NCBI RefSeq assembly: GCF_014199435.1
Contig: NZ_JACIJP010000005.1
Span: forward strand, 179,140 to 243,139
Origin: Sphingobium subterraneum
Lineage (GTDB): Bacteria > Pseudomonadota > Alphaproteobacteria > Sphingomonadales > Sphingomonadaceae
Direction of reading: 5' to 3'
DNA length: 64,000 bases
Part shown: positions 17,219 through 26,461 of the stretch, piece by piece
Position numbering within the stretch: the first letter of the stretch is position 1
Layout of the letters: each line of letters starts with the position of its first letter
Program-made: the position numbers and the translations under genes
The notes under the pieces: generated by a model
The model's database searches: none
What the model was told of the DNA's origin: nothing
The model's input: the letters and a program-made list of their open reading frames with translations, nothing else

Positions 17219-17662
17219 ATGAGGACCCGCCCGCGTCAGACACCGTCTATGCCGAAACTATCCAGTCAAGCTATCGAAGTCATCAACCGCAACGCCCTTG
17301 TAACCGTCGCGCTCAATCAAGGCTACAATGCCTACCTTCCCGTTTATGACCACGGCATCGACCTGATTCTTCACAATGAAGCGACCGGCGATACGAAACT
17401 GATTCAGCTAAAGAGCCGCTGGACGATCGACAGGAAATATCTCGGCCGCGATATCTGGATCGCCTTTCCCGATCGCGGGGAATGGTATGTCGCCCCGCAT
17501 GATGAGCTGGTGCGCATGGGCGAGCGTTATACTTCGAGCCAGAGCTGGGCGCGCGGCACATACCATAAGGGTAGCTTGAGCAAGGCCGACCGGGAGGAAC
17601 TCGCGCCCTATGGGTTTGGTAATCCCGCTGCGATCAATGAGGAAGCCGCGCAGGAAATGTAG
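17219..17662 (+). CDS. PD-(D/E)XK nuclease-like single-domain protein
   Basis: The 147-residue protein reads INRNALVTVALNQGYNAYLPVYDHGIDLILHN, then DTKLIQLKSRW. The pattern GIDL ... QLKSR is that of the PD-(D/E)XK restriction-endonuclease fold (Asp, then Gln-x-Lys), as found in Holliday-junction resolvases, restriction enzymes and uncharacterised mobile-element nucleases. The second half (IWIAFPDRGEWYVAPHDELVR) fits the same group. The start is uncertain among ATG 17219, ATG 17249 and TTG 17204, the last lying in the preceding terminator. It converges on the primase gene across a 21-bp inverted repeat. A nuclease role in replication, recombination or defence is inferred. Confidence 0.7.
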   Translation: MRTRPRQTPSMPKLSSQAIEVINRNALVTVALNQGYNAYLPVYDHGIDLILHNEATGDTKLIQLKSRWTIDRKYLGRDIWIAFPDRGEWYVAPHDELVRMGERYTSSQSWARGTYHKGSLSKADREELAPYGFGNPAAINEEAAQEM

Positions 17663-17683
17663 CACCTTCGCGCAGGGCAACAT

Positions 17684-17778
17684 TTCAGGTTGTCAGGTTA
17701 TAATTGACCGGGGGCGTGGAAAGGTAGCGCCGCCCCGCTGCTCAAACACCCCCACGCATTATAACCTGACAACCTGAA
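17684..17778. repeat. Perfect 21-bp inverted repeat, possible replication origin
   Basis: The arm at 17,684-17,704 is repeated exactly in inverted orientation at 17,758-17,778, with a 53-base GC-rich spacer holding a further GCGTGG/CCACGC pair. Each arm contains the heptamer TCAGGTT twice in tandem, giving four copies, two per strand, next to an AT-rich TTATAAT. It lies between two convergent stops and could act as a terminator. The tandem units beside a primase-helicase gene also fit an origin with iteron-like sites. Confidence 0.75.
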
Positions 17779-17789
17779 TAGTAGGTGGA

Positions 17790-19628
17790 TCATTTATCCG
17801 GCAATTTCCAGAACCAGACAGTGCCGTCGCGATAGCTCGCGATATTGAGGTCGTCTTTTGCCCGGCTCAAGGTTGAGTGCGACAGACCACGCGCCTGCCC
17901 CTGCGCCTTGCAGTCCGCTGCCTTCTTCGGCCCTTCGGCAAGATAGGCTTGCAGAAACTCCTTGGCATCCTCCCGCGCGTCCTGATCGGGACCGGACTTC
18001 TCTTTGTCGTCCGACAGATATTCATCCGCTGTCACCTCGGAGAAATCCAAGAACCCGATACGCGGCTGCTCGCCCTTGCGCCCATTGGCTTCGCTCATCG
18101 AAAAGAGCATGGATTTGCCGCGCTGGAAGTTGGTTTTCATGTGGAAGACATAGAAACCAAGCTCCCCGTCATCACGCGCTGCAAGACCCAATTGATTGCG
18201 CGAAATGCCGACGAAATCGGTCGACCCGATGCCGTTGAGCATGGCCCTGCCGTGCTTGGTTTTGCCAAAATGCCGAACACAGATCACCGCGCAGTCGTTG
18301 CGCTTCGCAAGGTCGTCGAGACGCTCCATGAAATGCCGCACCGAGACATTGTTATTGGTATCAACATCTTCGGTGAGGAACGACTGGATCGGATCAATGA
18401 TTAGCAACGCGGGCTCATGCTCCTCCATCTTATCGCTCAGCCATTGGGTCATTTCGTCGTCGAGCCGAAAGCGCTTGCTCTGAATGAACACCTTGGTGAG
18501 GTCCCCTCTATTGGCTTCCAGCCGCCTCTTGATGACAGCGCCGGGCAGGTCTTCAAAGTTGAGCAGGAAGGTCTTCATAGGCGGCAGCTTGTCCCCATCG
18601 GGCAAGACACGGCCCTGGCTGATCGTCGCGGCGAGCCAGCATAGGAACTGGCTTTTGCCCTCTCCTGGAAACCCGTCCAGCAACCCCAGGGTGCCGCGCG
18701 CAATATAGGGATACCAGAGCCATTCGATCCTCTCGGTTTCGACCTGATCGAAACTGAGCAGTTCCGGCGCTTCGCCATCTACGAATTGCGAGCCTCTTCT
18801 CGAACCTTTGCTGGATCGGACTTCACCTTTGACAGCAGAGCGCACAATCGCACCCACTTCCTTGTCACTCAGCGGCGGGTCTAGCCGGGCGTGGTTCAGT
18901 GTTGCGGCGATTTCATAAAGCTGGTCCTCATCGCAGCCTTGCGAACGCAGACGGAAAAGCTCGCGGTTCAAGTAGTCGTTGCGTCCACCCTCGGGGATCA
19001 GGAGGGCATGGGACGAGGGCGTTGGGGGTGTGCCATCGTCCATAATCCATGCTTCAACTTTAGGAGGCAGGTCGGCAATCGGTTCATCTTCCCACACCGT
19101 ATAGCGCCGCCCATTGCGATGGAGGCTTGCTGCACCCACGACGTAGGCATTTGCGCCACTCTTGATGTCCACCTTGGGCATGATGCCAGTGCGGCTACGT
19201 GTTTCGCCGCGAAAGACGAGTTGAAAGCCGCGCCCGGTGCGGATGATGAGCGTCGTGGGCAGAGCGAAGCGGCGCCTGATTGACATATAGGCCTCGCGGC
19301 TATCGCAATCGATCACGGTGAACTCCGGCAACGCCGTTGCGATGTTCATGTCCGGGTAGCGCTTCAGCCATCGTCGATGATCCTTCGGCTCCAGCGACGC
19401 ATTCTTGACCCCGCTGGAGACCAGTGGGGTGATAGGATGCTTGCCCGCGCTTTCGCACTCTGCGCCGTACTTGCACAAACAGATGCCGTCCTCGGTTCCC
19501 CACACCGGAATGATGGGCAGGTCGAGGTCGCGATACCAGTCCATTGTCGCGCGCATGATGGCCACGGGATCGAAATCGACTCGAACCGACGTGGCGGGCA
19601 AATCTGCCAAAGATTTCTCCAGCATCAT
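17790..19628 (-). CDS. Primase-polymerase / RepA-like helicase fusion
   Basis: The 612-residue replication protein has three parts. An N-terminal bifunctional primase-polymerase domain (about 30-195) shows LPIIPVWG, AGKHPITP, FTVIDCDSREAY and VVGAASLHRNGRRYTV. A primase C-terminal helical domain (about 210-265) follows, with LSDKEVGAIVRSAVKG. A RecA-type hexameric helicase (about 300-530) has Walker A GFPGEGKS near 317 and Walker B LLIIDP near 406. A winged-helix-like C-terminus ends the protein. Such proteins initiate autonomous replication of satellites and plasmids. The ATG overlaps the AlpA gene stop by four bases, so alpA and this gene are coupled. Confidence 0.88.
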   Translation of the reverse strand: MMLEKSLADLPATSVRVDFDPVAIMRATMDWYRDLDLPIIPVWGTEDGICLCKYGAECESAGKHPITPLVSSGVKNASLEPKDHRRWLKRYPDMNIATALPEFTVIDCDSREAYMSIRRRFALPTTLIIRTGRGFQLVFRGETRSRTGIMPKVDIKSGANAYVVGAASLHRNGRRYTVWEDEPIADLPPKVEAWIMDDGTPPTPSSHALLIPEGGRNDYLNRELFRLRSQGCDEDQLYEIAATLNHARLDPPLSDKEVGAIVRSAVKGEVRSSKGSRRGSQFVDGEAPELLSFDQVETERIEWLWYPYIARGTLGLLDGFPGEGKSQFLCWLAATISQGRVLPDGDKLPPMKTFLLNFEDLPGAVIKRRLEANRGDLTKVFIQSKRFRLDDEMTQWLSDKMEEHEPALLIIDPIQSFLTEDVDTNNNVSVRHFMERLDDLAKRNDCAVICVRHFGKTKHGRAMLNGIGSTDFVGISRNQLGLAARDDGELGFYVFHMKTNFQRGKSMLFSMSEANGRKGEQPRIGFLDFSEVTADEYLSDDKEKSGPDQDAREDAKEFLQAYLAEGPKKAADCKAQGQARGLSHSTLSRAKDDLNIASYRDGTVWFWKLPDK

Positions 19629-19855
19629 GCGTCCTCCCCACGTGATGCGGCAAGCTGAGCGATATAGGCATCGATTTCATCGGCAAGATAGGCAACCGAG
19701 CGTCCGCCAAGTCGCACTCTTTTGGGAAACTTGCCTTCCGCTTCCCATCTTAACCTAGTGGTATTGGCATACGGAAGTCCAAGTCGCGTCAGATCGTCGG
19801 TCGTAAAAAATAATCTTCCCGCATAGTGGGGCGGACGTTTTGGATTGGTCGTCAT
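19625..19855 (-). CDS. AlpA-like/MerR-type helix-turn-helix regulator
   Basis: The 76-residue protein has the short DNA-binding layout of AlpA/excisionase proteins: RLFFTTDDLTRLGLPYANTTRLRWEAEGKFPKRVRLGGRSVAYLADEIDAYI, where the final 'GGRSVAY..DEID.YI' is the family hallmark. AlpA regulates integrase expression or excision in P4-type elements. ATG 19855 was chosen because AGGAGG stands nine bases upstream; the open frame extends to 19888 without support. It overlaps the primase gene by four bases. Confidence 0.85.
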   Translation of the reverse strand: MTTNPKRPPHYAGRLFFTTDDLTRLGLPYANTTRLRWEAEGKFPKRVRLGGRSVAYLADEIDAYIAQLAASRGEDA

Positions 19856-19928
19856 GATACGGTTCCTCCTAATGTGGAACCGAATCACTTATATTGAAGG
19901 ATCGCAGCCGTCTTAGGACGTTTATTCG

Positions 19929-20546
19929 CTAAGAGTTCCCAGAAGTTGCCGATCGATAGGCGGCGAGAACCAGCTTGGCCCTGGTATTCAGCTCTTTATA
20001 ATCAGGGGCGCTACCGTGCTTGTCTGCATACCAGTCGGCTACGTGTTTGATAATTTGCGCCTGTGAACATTCGCCGCGTTTTTCGACCACAAAACGCCAA
20101 ATTTCAAAGACAACGTGCTCCCATTGAAACACGTGCGACTTACGCGATTGGATCGGCGCAGCCTTCTGTATGACCGCAAGCAAGTCTGGCCCGTCGAAAT
20201 ACAATTGCGTCCATCGATTATGTCCAATGCGCACGGCTTCGCGCTGAATATCAATGTCAAACCATGGCTCTCCGATAAGGGTATCGAGGCGGCGGATGGC
20301 CGCCTCTCCATTGTCGAAATAACCGGTAACGGTCCTATATTTCAGCAAACCGCGAAGCTGATCTTCAATGTGCCTTGCCCGGTCAAGAGCATCGCTCGGA
20401 TGTGCCCCTTCTAGCAGTTGATCGATGTCATCTAATGTCCAATCGTCCGGGAAGATGTGCTTACCCAAGCGATCGGCAGCATCACGCGCGTCGAGATATT
20501 TGTCGATGGGAGGTAGGATCGGGCGATACTCGGATTTGTGCGTCAT
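19929..20546 (-). CDS. Hypothetical island protein, 205 residues
   Basis: This soluble protein has a helical start (KYLDARDAADRLGKHIFPDDW), then DALDRARHIEDQLRGLLKYRTVTGYF and a helical end (SQAQIIKHVADWYADKHG). I do not recognise the family. Its ATG overlaps the stop of the upstream 91-residue gene by one base, and the AlpA gene follows after 73 bases, so it belongs to the int-alpA-primase transcription unit. A role in element replication control is a guess from position. Confidence 0.65.
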   Translation of the reverse strand: MTHKSEYRPILPPIDKYLDARDAADRLGKHIFPDDWTLDDIDQLLEGAHPSDALDRARHIEDQLRGLLKYRTVTGYFDNGEAAIRRLDTLIGEPWFDIDIQREAVRIGHNRWTQLYFDGPDLLAVIQKAAPIQSRKSHVFQWEHVVFEIWRFVVEKRGECSQAQIIKHVADWYADKHGSAPDYKELNTRAKLVLAAYRSATSGNS

Positions 20547-20821
20547 TAATAGCGATCACTATCGCGCATCCGCCGGACGAAGTCGCTGGCCTGCTCGGTT
20601 TGGATTGGCTGCATCGCTGTTAACACGGCAATGATTTTAATGGCCTTTTTCCCCACGGCCGCTCGTATTGTGGTATCTTGCGACATCTCATCGCTGCCGA
20701 TTTCATCAAAAGTCTTGGCAGAAGCCTCGCCTGCCAATCCTCTAGCAATGCGCCGGGAAAGCATCGCCTGAAGCTCTACCAAAGCCTTGCATTCTGGTTT
20801 CGTCGTGCCCGCCATGCTCAC
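20546..20821 (-). CDS. Hypothetical island protein, 91 residues
   Basis: The small helical protein (LVELQAMLSRRIARGLAGEA, then AVGKKAIKIIAVLTAMQP) has no recognised family. It begins at GTG 20821 or ATG 20815, neither with a strong ribosome site. Its stop overlaps the next start by one base. It lies downstream of the integrase remnant in the same orientation, with 133 bases of non-coding sequence between, which probably hold the promoter for this unit. Confidence 0.55.
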   Translation of the reverse strand: MSMAGTTKPECKALVELQAMLSRRIARGLAGEASAKTFDEIGSDEMSQDTTIRAAVGKKAIKIIAVLTAMQPIQTEQASDFVRRMRDSDRY

Positions 20822-20954
20822 CGTATACGTGAAAGCTCGTTACTTTGACAAATTTATGCGCGGAGACCATTGGGATAAGCGTTCCAGTTCTCCAGCCCTG
20901 AGGGTGTTAGCGGCACAACGTAAGGCACAGTGCTGAGCAAAACAGCCGGCGCCG

Positions 20955-21540
20955 TTAGCTGGGCGCCTTATCATCGATCAACGCCCCCACATACGCCGCC
21001 CACTTGTCCAAGGCTTCGCGCTTTTCCGCGTCATATCCATAGCGGTTGTAAACCGCAGCCACCCCTGAAATCGTCCCCGATATGTGGTTCAGTACCTTCT
21101 CGACCACATAAGGCGGCGTGCCCATGCGCGCCATACCGGAGGCGGCTGTGCGGCGTAGGTCGTGAATGCGCCATTCGGTGACGCCGGTATCGGCGTCAAG
21201 ATGCTTCTTGGGCTTGCTATAGCCGCTGATCGCCGTGCGCCCGTTGGTGGTGAACACGAAATCGCACCGCGCGCGTCTTGGGAGCGTCTCGATGATGCTG
21301 ATTGCAAGGTCGCTCAACGGAACCGCCTGCAGGCGCCCGTTCTTGGCGCGATTTGCCGGGATGGTCCATGTCTTGGTTTCAAAGTCGAGTTCGCTCCAGC
21401 GCATGCCCGTCACTTCGCCGCGCCGCTGGGCGGTGAGCATCAGCAGCTTGTAGAACGGCCCGAACGGGAAGCCATAGGCGTCGCTTGCATGCCAAATGGC
21501 GGTGAGTTCATGATCCTCCAACACCCGGTCGCGGGCGGTT
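20955..21540 (-). pseudogene. Tyrosine integrase, catalytic half only
   Basis: About 195 C-terminal residues of a P4-type tyrosine recombinase are present. The catalytic set is visible: Arg in QRRGEVTGMRW, His-x-x-Arg in IHDLRRTAASG, His in VLNHISG and the nucleophile Tyr in AVYNRYGYD. Similarity begins at ARDRVLEDHELTAIW and stops abruptly at about 21,540. There the opposite strand becomes an NADH dehydrogenase gene that is also beheaded. The arm-binding and core-binding N-terminal domains (about 200 residues) are missing, so the element can probably no longer integrate or excise by itself. Family length is about 400 residues. Confidence 0.85.
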
Positions 21541-22701
21541 TCCCCCGCCGACATCGCTGTACCGACCCGCACGATCCTGGCGCGGCAGGCCAATGCGCGT
21601 GTGCTGCTCGATGAAGTGACCGGCATCGACGAACGCGCGCGGCGGGTTCATCTGCGCCAGAGCGCACCGCTGCCCTATGACTGGCTGATTATCGCAACCG
21701 GTGCGCGCCACAGCTATTTCGGACATGACGAATGGGCAGGTCATGCCCCGGGCATCAAGACGATCGAGGACGCCACCGACGTGCGACGCAAGATCCTCAT
21801 TGCGCTGGAACGCGCCGAAACGGAGAAGAACCCCGAAAGGCGGCGGGCGCTGCTGACCTTTGTGGTGATCGGCGGCGGGCCGACCGGCGTCGAGATGGCC
21901 GGTGCGATCGCCGAGCTTGCCCATCGCTCGGTCTCGCGCGAGTTCCGATCGATCACGCCACATTGCTCACGCATTGTGCTGGTGGACGGCGCTGGTCGCA
22001 TTCTGTCCAACTTTCCGCCAAGCCTTTCCCAGGCGGCGCACCGCGCGCTCGAGCAGATCGGCGTGGAGCTGCGCCTGGGTGAGAATGTCAGCGCCGTCAC
22101 TTCGGATCATGTTGCGGTCGGAGAGACCGTGATTCCAACCCACACTGCTATCTGGGCGGCGGGGGTGAAGGCATCGCCCGCCGCCCACTGGCTACGCACA
22201 GAAGCGGATAGGACAGGTCGCGTGCCGGTGGACCGATATTTGCACCCCAGGGGCAACAGGCGCATCTTCGTCTGCGGCGACACGGCGGCCTGTACGGACG
22301 GCAAGGGCGGCGTCCTTCCCGGCGTGGCTCCGGTCGCCAAGCAGCAGGGCCGATATGCCGCCGATGCGATTGTCGCGGTGCTCGCAGGCCGCTCCTTGCA
22401 GCCCTTCCGCTACCGCAACTATGGCAATCTCGCGACGATCGGCCGCCGCCGCGCGGTGATCGACTTCGGGCGCGTGCACATCACCGGGTTCCCCGCGTGG
22501 ATCATCTGGTGCATCGCTCATGTCTGGTTCCTCGCGGGCTTCCGCAACCGCATTGCGGTCGGGCTCAGCCTTGCCTGGAATTATTTCACCTTCGCCCGCC
22601 ACGCACGCCTCATCACAGGCGACATCTTCCCCGAAGTCCGGACGGCGTCCGCGACATTTCCACCATCATCAGGAGAGAGACATGTCGAACTTGCAGGATG
22701 A
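21541..22701 (+). pseudogene. Type II NADH dehydrogenase (NDH-2), 5' end lost
   Basis: The frame from about 21,541 (SPADIAVPTR) to 22,701 matches alternative NADH:quinone dehydrogenase. It has YDWLIIATGARHSYFG, the NADH-binding VVIGGGPTGVEMAG, the FAD-contact VCGDTAA and the C-terminal membrane-association region. The first 75-85 residues, including the FAD-binding GxGxxG motif, are absent: the preceding bases are integrase on the other strand. No good start is seen (GTG 21,601 lies inside the conserved region). The product would not bind FAD, so I call it a pseudogene. Its end overlaps the patatin start by 20 bases. Confidence 0.85.
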
Positions 22702-23824
22702 ACTTTCCCGCCTCGGCCAGATTGTGCTGGTATTTCAGGGCGGCGGCGCACTGGGCGCTTACCAGGTAGGCGTCTACCAGGCGCTGCATGAGGCCGGGAT
22801 CGAGCCGGATTGGGTCGTCGGCACCTCGATTGGCGCTATTAACGCCAGCATCATCGCGGGTGCGCCCTTTGCCGAACGGATGGAACGGCTGTGCGACTTT
22901 TGGAAAAGGGTGGAGACCGACAAGTTCATGGGCGTACCGCTTCCCAACTGGTTCACGTCCGCCGCGCGCAATATGATGGCGGTCACGACCGGTATACCGG
23001 CCTTCTTCCAGCCGCGCCCCTCAGCCTTCTTCAGCCCGCACGCGCCCTTGGGCAGCGATGGCGCTGGCTATTATTCGGTGGCACCGCTCGCCGATACACT
23101 CAAGGATCTCGTCGACTTCGACCAGATCAACAACGGGCCCATGCGCCTCACCGTCGGTGCGGCCAATGTCCAGACGGCCGAGATGACCTATTTCGACAGC
23201 CGGGACGAGACGATCGACGCGCGGCACATCCTTGCCTCCGGGGCACTGCCTCCGGCCTTTCCCGCGGTCCGCATCGGCAAGGAGCTTTATTGGGATGGCG
23301 GCATCCTTTCCAACACGCCGGTCGAGACGGTGTTTGACGATCCCAAGCGTCGCAGCAGTGTCGTCTTTTCCGTGCATCTGTGGAACCCGCATGGGCCAGA
23401 GCCGGAGACGATCTGGCAGGTCATGAACCGGCAGAAGGACCTGCAATACAGCTCGCGCGCGGCAGCTCATATTGAGCGTCAGCGACAGCTCCACAAGCTG
23501 CGCCATATCATTGCGGAACTGGCGAACGAGGCGTCCGCTACCCACCCTGCCGACAACCGCCTGGCCGAACTGGCGAGCTATGGCTGCACTACCCGCATGC
23601 ACGTGGTCCGCCTGCTCGCGCCGGCGCTGGACTATGAGGATCACGCCAAGGACATCGATTTCAGCCCAGATGGCATCGCCCAGCGGTGGCAGGCGGGATA
23701 TCGGCACACGATGGCAACGCTCGAACAGGCGCCGTGGCGGGGGGATTTCGACCCGCTCGAAGGTTTCATTCTGCATGAAGCATGCGGCGGCGAACTGGTG
23801 GATCAGCCGCTTGCGGCTGAGTAA
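22682..23824 (+). CDS. Patatin-like phospholipase with DUF3734-type C-terminus
   Basis: The 380-residue protein carries the full patatin dyad. Oxyanion loop FQGGGALGAYQ is near 18-28, nucleophile motif GTSIG near 47-51 (Ser 49) and the aspartate in WDGGILSNTPVE near 205. It would hydrolyse acyl esters of lipids in the cytoplasm or at the membrane. The C-terminal 170 residues resemble the DUF3734 extension common in alphaproteobacteria. ATG 22682 has AGGAGAGA before it. The gene was evidently co-transcribed with the now damaged NDH-2 gene. Confidence 0.92.
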   Translation: MSNLQDELSRLGQIVLVFQGGGALGAYQVGVYQALHEAGIEPDWVVGTSIGAINASIIAGAPFAERMERLCDFWKRVETDKFMGVPLPNWFTSAARNMMAVTTGIPAFFQPRPSAFFSPHAPLGSDGAGYYSVAPLADTLKDLVDFDQINNGPMRLTVGAANVQTAEMTYFDSRDETIDARHILASGALPPAFPAVRIGKELYWDGGILSNTPVETVFDDPKRRSSVVFSVHLWNPHGPEPETIWQVMNRQKDLQYSSRAAAHIERQRQLHKLRHIIAELANEASATHPADNRLAELASYGCTTRMHVVRLLAPALDYEDHAKDIDFSPDGIAQRWQAGYRHTMATLEQAPWRGDFDPLEGFILHEACGGELVDQPLAAE

Positions 23825-23880
23825 AATCGCGATGGAAGCGGCAAATCGCTATGCTATGAGCGGGATCGGGGAGAAACGGT

Positions 23881-24687
23881 ATGACACATCCGCTGGTAGC
23901 TGCGCTCGAAGAGACGTTTCAGCAGGTGCGTGACATGGATATTCCTCTCGCTGCGCGCCTGAAGGCCATCGCCGACAAGGTACGCGAACAAAGCCCGGTA
24001 TTCGCGGATGCTGTCGATGACTTTGTTGGGCGACTGGAAGCCGCGCAGGCGGGACGCAGCGCCCCGCAGGTGGGTGATCGTATGCCTCCCTTCACGCTGC
24101 CCGATCAGGACGGCAGGCTAGTCAACATGGACGAGTTGCTGGCCGAAGCGCCGCTTATCGTAGCCTTTTATCGCGGCCACTGGTGCCCCTACTGCCGCCT
24201 CAACATGGTCGGCATGGCAGAGATTCAGGACAAGGTTGCGCCTGCGAAGATCGTCGCGATCACGCAGGAGACCCGCCAATATACGCGGACATTACGGGCA
24301 GAAGCGGGCGCGGATTTTCCGTTCCTCAGCGATATCGGCGGAGGCTACACGCTCTCCATCAATCTCGCCATTTTGGTGGACGAGTTCATGGCGTCGCTGA
24401 TCGAGAGCGCGGGGTGGGATGTCCCCCATTATCAGGGCGGAACTGGGTGGTTGCTGCCCGTTCCTGCGGTGTTTGTCATCGACATGGGCGGAACCATCGT
24501 CGCGCGGCATGTCGACCCAGATTATCGGCGGCGGATGGAGCCGTCAGACGTTTTGAAATCGCTCGATCTTCTCGGACGGGTGGAAAGCCCTGACCAGTCG
24601 GCGGCGCGCACCAAATTGAGCAGCGCGCTCGCCTCGCGAGACCGCGCCCGGCCCGCGACACTATACACCGCGACTGTACGCCGTTGA
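23881..24687 (+). CDS. Peroxiredoxin-like (AhpC/TSA) protein
   Basis: The 268-residue protein has a helical N-terminus (about 1-60) and a thioredoxin-fold peroxiredoxin-like domain ([17 protein letters not shown]). The redox motif is HWCPYCR near residue 100. A Cys-x-x-Cys here is typical of 'peroxiredoxin-like' proteins rather than one-Cys AhpC, so the activity may be thiol-disulfide reduction. The last 55 residues are read from DNA that also encodes the end of the convergent LysR gene, a 166-base overlap, and are low-complexity, so the ancestral stop may have been lost. It follows patatin by 56 bases. Confidence 0.85.
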   Translation: MTHPLVAALEETFQQVRDMDIPLAARLKAIADKVREQSPVFADAVDDFVGRLEAAQAGRSAPQVGDRMPPFTLPDQDGRLVNMDELLAEAPLIVAFYRGHWCPYCRLNMVGMAEIQDKVAPAKIVAITQETRQYTRTLRAEAGADFPFLSDIGGGYTLSINLAILVDEFMASLIESAGWDVPHYQGGTGWLLPVPAVFVIDMGGTIVARHVDPDYRRRMEPSDVLKSLDLLGRVESPDQSAARTKLSSALASRDRARPATLYTATVRR

Positions 24688-25469
24688 TCCAGCGCCGGAT
24701 AGCTTAGATGGCGGACCCGCCGCGCCTTCATCGCGCTCGCTGGAAGGATGGCGACGCCCAAACGGGCGGCGACCAGCGCCTCCAGATCGCGGATCGAATC
24801 CACCTCATGGGCAAGATCGAGATTGATGCCGGCCGCGTCCAGCCGTGTGCGATTGAGTTCCGCCGGGTCTGCATCGGCATGGACGAGGAAGCGCAGGTCC
24901 TTCACCAGTTCCACGTCCAGCTCAAGATCGTTCCGCATCGCTAATTCGTGGTCGTTCGCCACCACGAAGTTGAAAGCCTCTGTGAACATCGGCCAAGCCT
25001 CCAGCCGATCCCAGCTTTCGCCGATCTGTCCGCCGAGGGCAATCTCGACATCGCCATTTTTCAGCCACTCGCCAATTTGCGCGCCGGTGCCGCGCCGCAG
25101 CTTGAGTTGCAGGCCTGGGAAGCTCCGGTGCATTTCGGTGATCGGTTCGATGAGCAGATCGAGGTCGAGCGTACGCGACACGCCGATGGCGAGGCTGGCG
25201 ACGTCGCCTTTGCGTACCTGCGCCGCAAGCGACTTTGCGCTGATCGCGCTCTCGTAACATTGCGTGAGGAGAGGCAGCATCCGCGCGCCCAGATCGGTGA
25301 GATGGCTGAGGCGGCCCTCGCGGCGGATCAACTCGCCGCCCAATTCGTCCTCAAGCTGCTTGATAGCGCGCGTCAGCGCGGGCTGAGTGACGTTGCACTG
25401 CTCCGCCGCGCGGGTGAAATTCAGCGTCTTCGCAACCGCTATGAAGTATCGGACCTGTTGCATCTCCAT
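24522..25469 (-). CDS. LysR family transcriptional regulator
   Basis: The 315-residue protein has the LysR winged-helix N-terminus ([38 protein letters not shown], residues 3-40) and a periplasmic-binding-type effector domain to about 290. The gene begins 26 bases after the stop of the YeeE gene on the same strand. It may thus be the third gene of a DUF302-yeeE-lysR unit. Related LysR proteins often govern oxidative stress or sulfur genes, but the effector is unknown. It overlaps the convergent peroxiredoxin-like gene by 166 bases at their 3' ends. Confidence 0.92.
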   Translation of the reverse strand: MEMQQVRYFIAVAKTLNFTRAAEQCNVTQPALTRAIKQLEDELGGELIRREGRLSHLTDLGARMLPLLTQCYESAISAKSLAAQVRKGDVASLAIGVSRTLDLDLLIEPITEMHRSFPGLQLKLRRGTGAQIGEWLKNGDVEIALGGQIGESWDRLEAWPMFTEAFNFVVANDHELAMRNDLELDVELVKDLRFLVHADADPAELNRTRLDAAGINLDLAHEVDSIRDLEALVAARLGVAILPASAMKARRVRHLSYPALDQRRTVAVYSVAGRARSREASALLNLVRAADWSGLSTRPRRSSDFKTSDGSIRRR

Positions 25470-25495
25470 GGCAGCTCACCCCCCGCGTGATCATA

Positions 25496-26461
25496 TTAAT
25501 GCAGGCGCCATGCAGAATCCAGCGCGCTTCTTACCCTGTCCTCCACGATCAGGCAGAGGGCGATAACCCCCGCCATCGCCGTCAGCGCAACCCACGCATA
25601 GGGCTGCAACAATGGGAGGCCCATCAATATCAGATTGTCGTTGCCGCCAGGGATCAAAAGGCTTCCCGCACCCATCAGCGCACCACCGGCAAAGCATTGC
25701 GTGCCCGCTTTGAATGACCAATTGCCTTTGCGATCCCCCCGAAGCTGCCTTCCACCCCAGACGGCACCCGCGAGCAGCGCTGCGAAGAGTATCAGGCGCA
25801 TTGCGCTGTTCATTGTCATGCCCCGCGCCAGCTGCGCTAGCGCCTCTGGATAGGTCCATGCGCCGACGGTCAGCAGCATCACGACGAATGTCAGCCCGAT
25901 GATACTGGTCGCCTGATGCGGTGCCCAGATATGGCGCGATAATGCGACTTCATGGGCGGCCAGGAGGAGACCTATCCCCCGCCACACTGCAAACGCTGTC
26001 AGAGCGACGCCGAGAATCGCAGGGATGTGCGGCGCTTGGGACGGGGCGACAGGCATGGTGGCGGGTAGCCAGGGCAGGATCAGGACGCAGCCAGCGAGGA
26101 AACCCAGCGGCGTTGCCGCATAATGCCATTCGCCCGATCCGAAGCGTGCCACCGAACCGAACACGCAAGCTTTGTTCACATAAGCGCCGAACCCCAGAAG
26201 AGCGCCGCCTGCTATCGTCAGAACGGAAAGAGCGTGGCGAACGGCTGGCTGCGGCATCAGGCCGATCGCGCTTGCCACCATTATGCCGCCTGCAACCCAG
26301 AGCGCAGCCTCCCCCAATGCAAGGAAACGGCCGAAGCGCTGCTGCCGCACAACCTCGTCCACTGCAGCGACCATGCAGGTGGCGCCACGGTTGATGGCGT
26401 ATCCCATGATGGTCGCGCAGGCGATGGCAACAGCCAGCATGAAGGCGGCGGAAGCGGGCAT
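25496..26461 (-). CDS. YeeE/YedE family membrane protein (sulfur-compound transport)
   Basis: The 321-residue integral membrane protein has about nine hydrophobic helices. It contains two family half-repeats with cysteines: YAINRGATCMVAA near 25 and GFGAYVNKACVFGSVARFGSGEW near 100. YeeE of this family takes up thiosulfate through conserved cysteines; here uptake or exchange of a reduced sulfur species is inferred. Its ATG overlaps the stop of the DUF302 gene by one base (TAATG). The combination with DUF302 is common in sulfur-handling loci. Confidence 0.88.
   Translation of the reverse strand: MPASAAFMLAVAIACATIMGYAINRGATCMVAAVDEVVRQQRFGRFLALGEAALWVAGGIMVASAIGLMPQPAVRHALSVLTIAGGALLGFGAYVNKACVFGSVARFGSGEWHYAATPLGFLAGCVLILPWLPATMPVAPSQAPHIPAILGVALTAFAVWRGIGLLLAAHEVALSRHIWAPHQATSIIGLTFVVMLLTVGAWTYPEALAQLARGMTMNSAMRLILFAALLAGAVWGGRQLRGDRKGNWSFKAGTQCFAGGALMGAGSLLIPGGNDNLILMGLPLLQPYAWVALTAMAGVIALCLIVEDRVRSALDSAWRLH

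Noticed and set aside
17684..17778. Insertion sequence ends
   Set aside because: Only 53 bases lie between the repeats, no transposase and no flanking target duplication.
21601..22701. Complete NDH-2 gene starting at GTG 21601
   Set aside because: Family similarity continues upstream of this codon and the FAD-binding motif is missing, so it is an internal position of a truncated gene.
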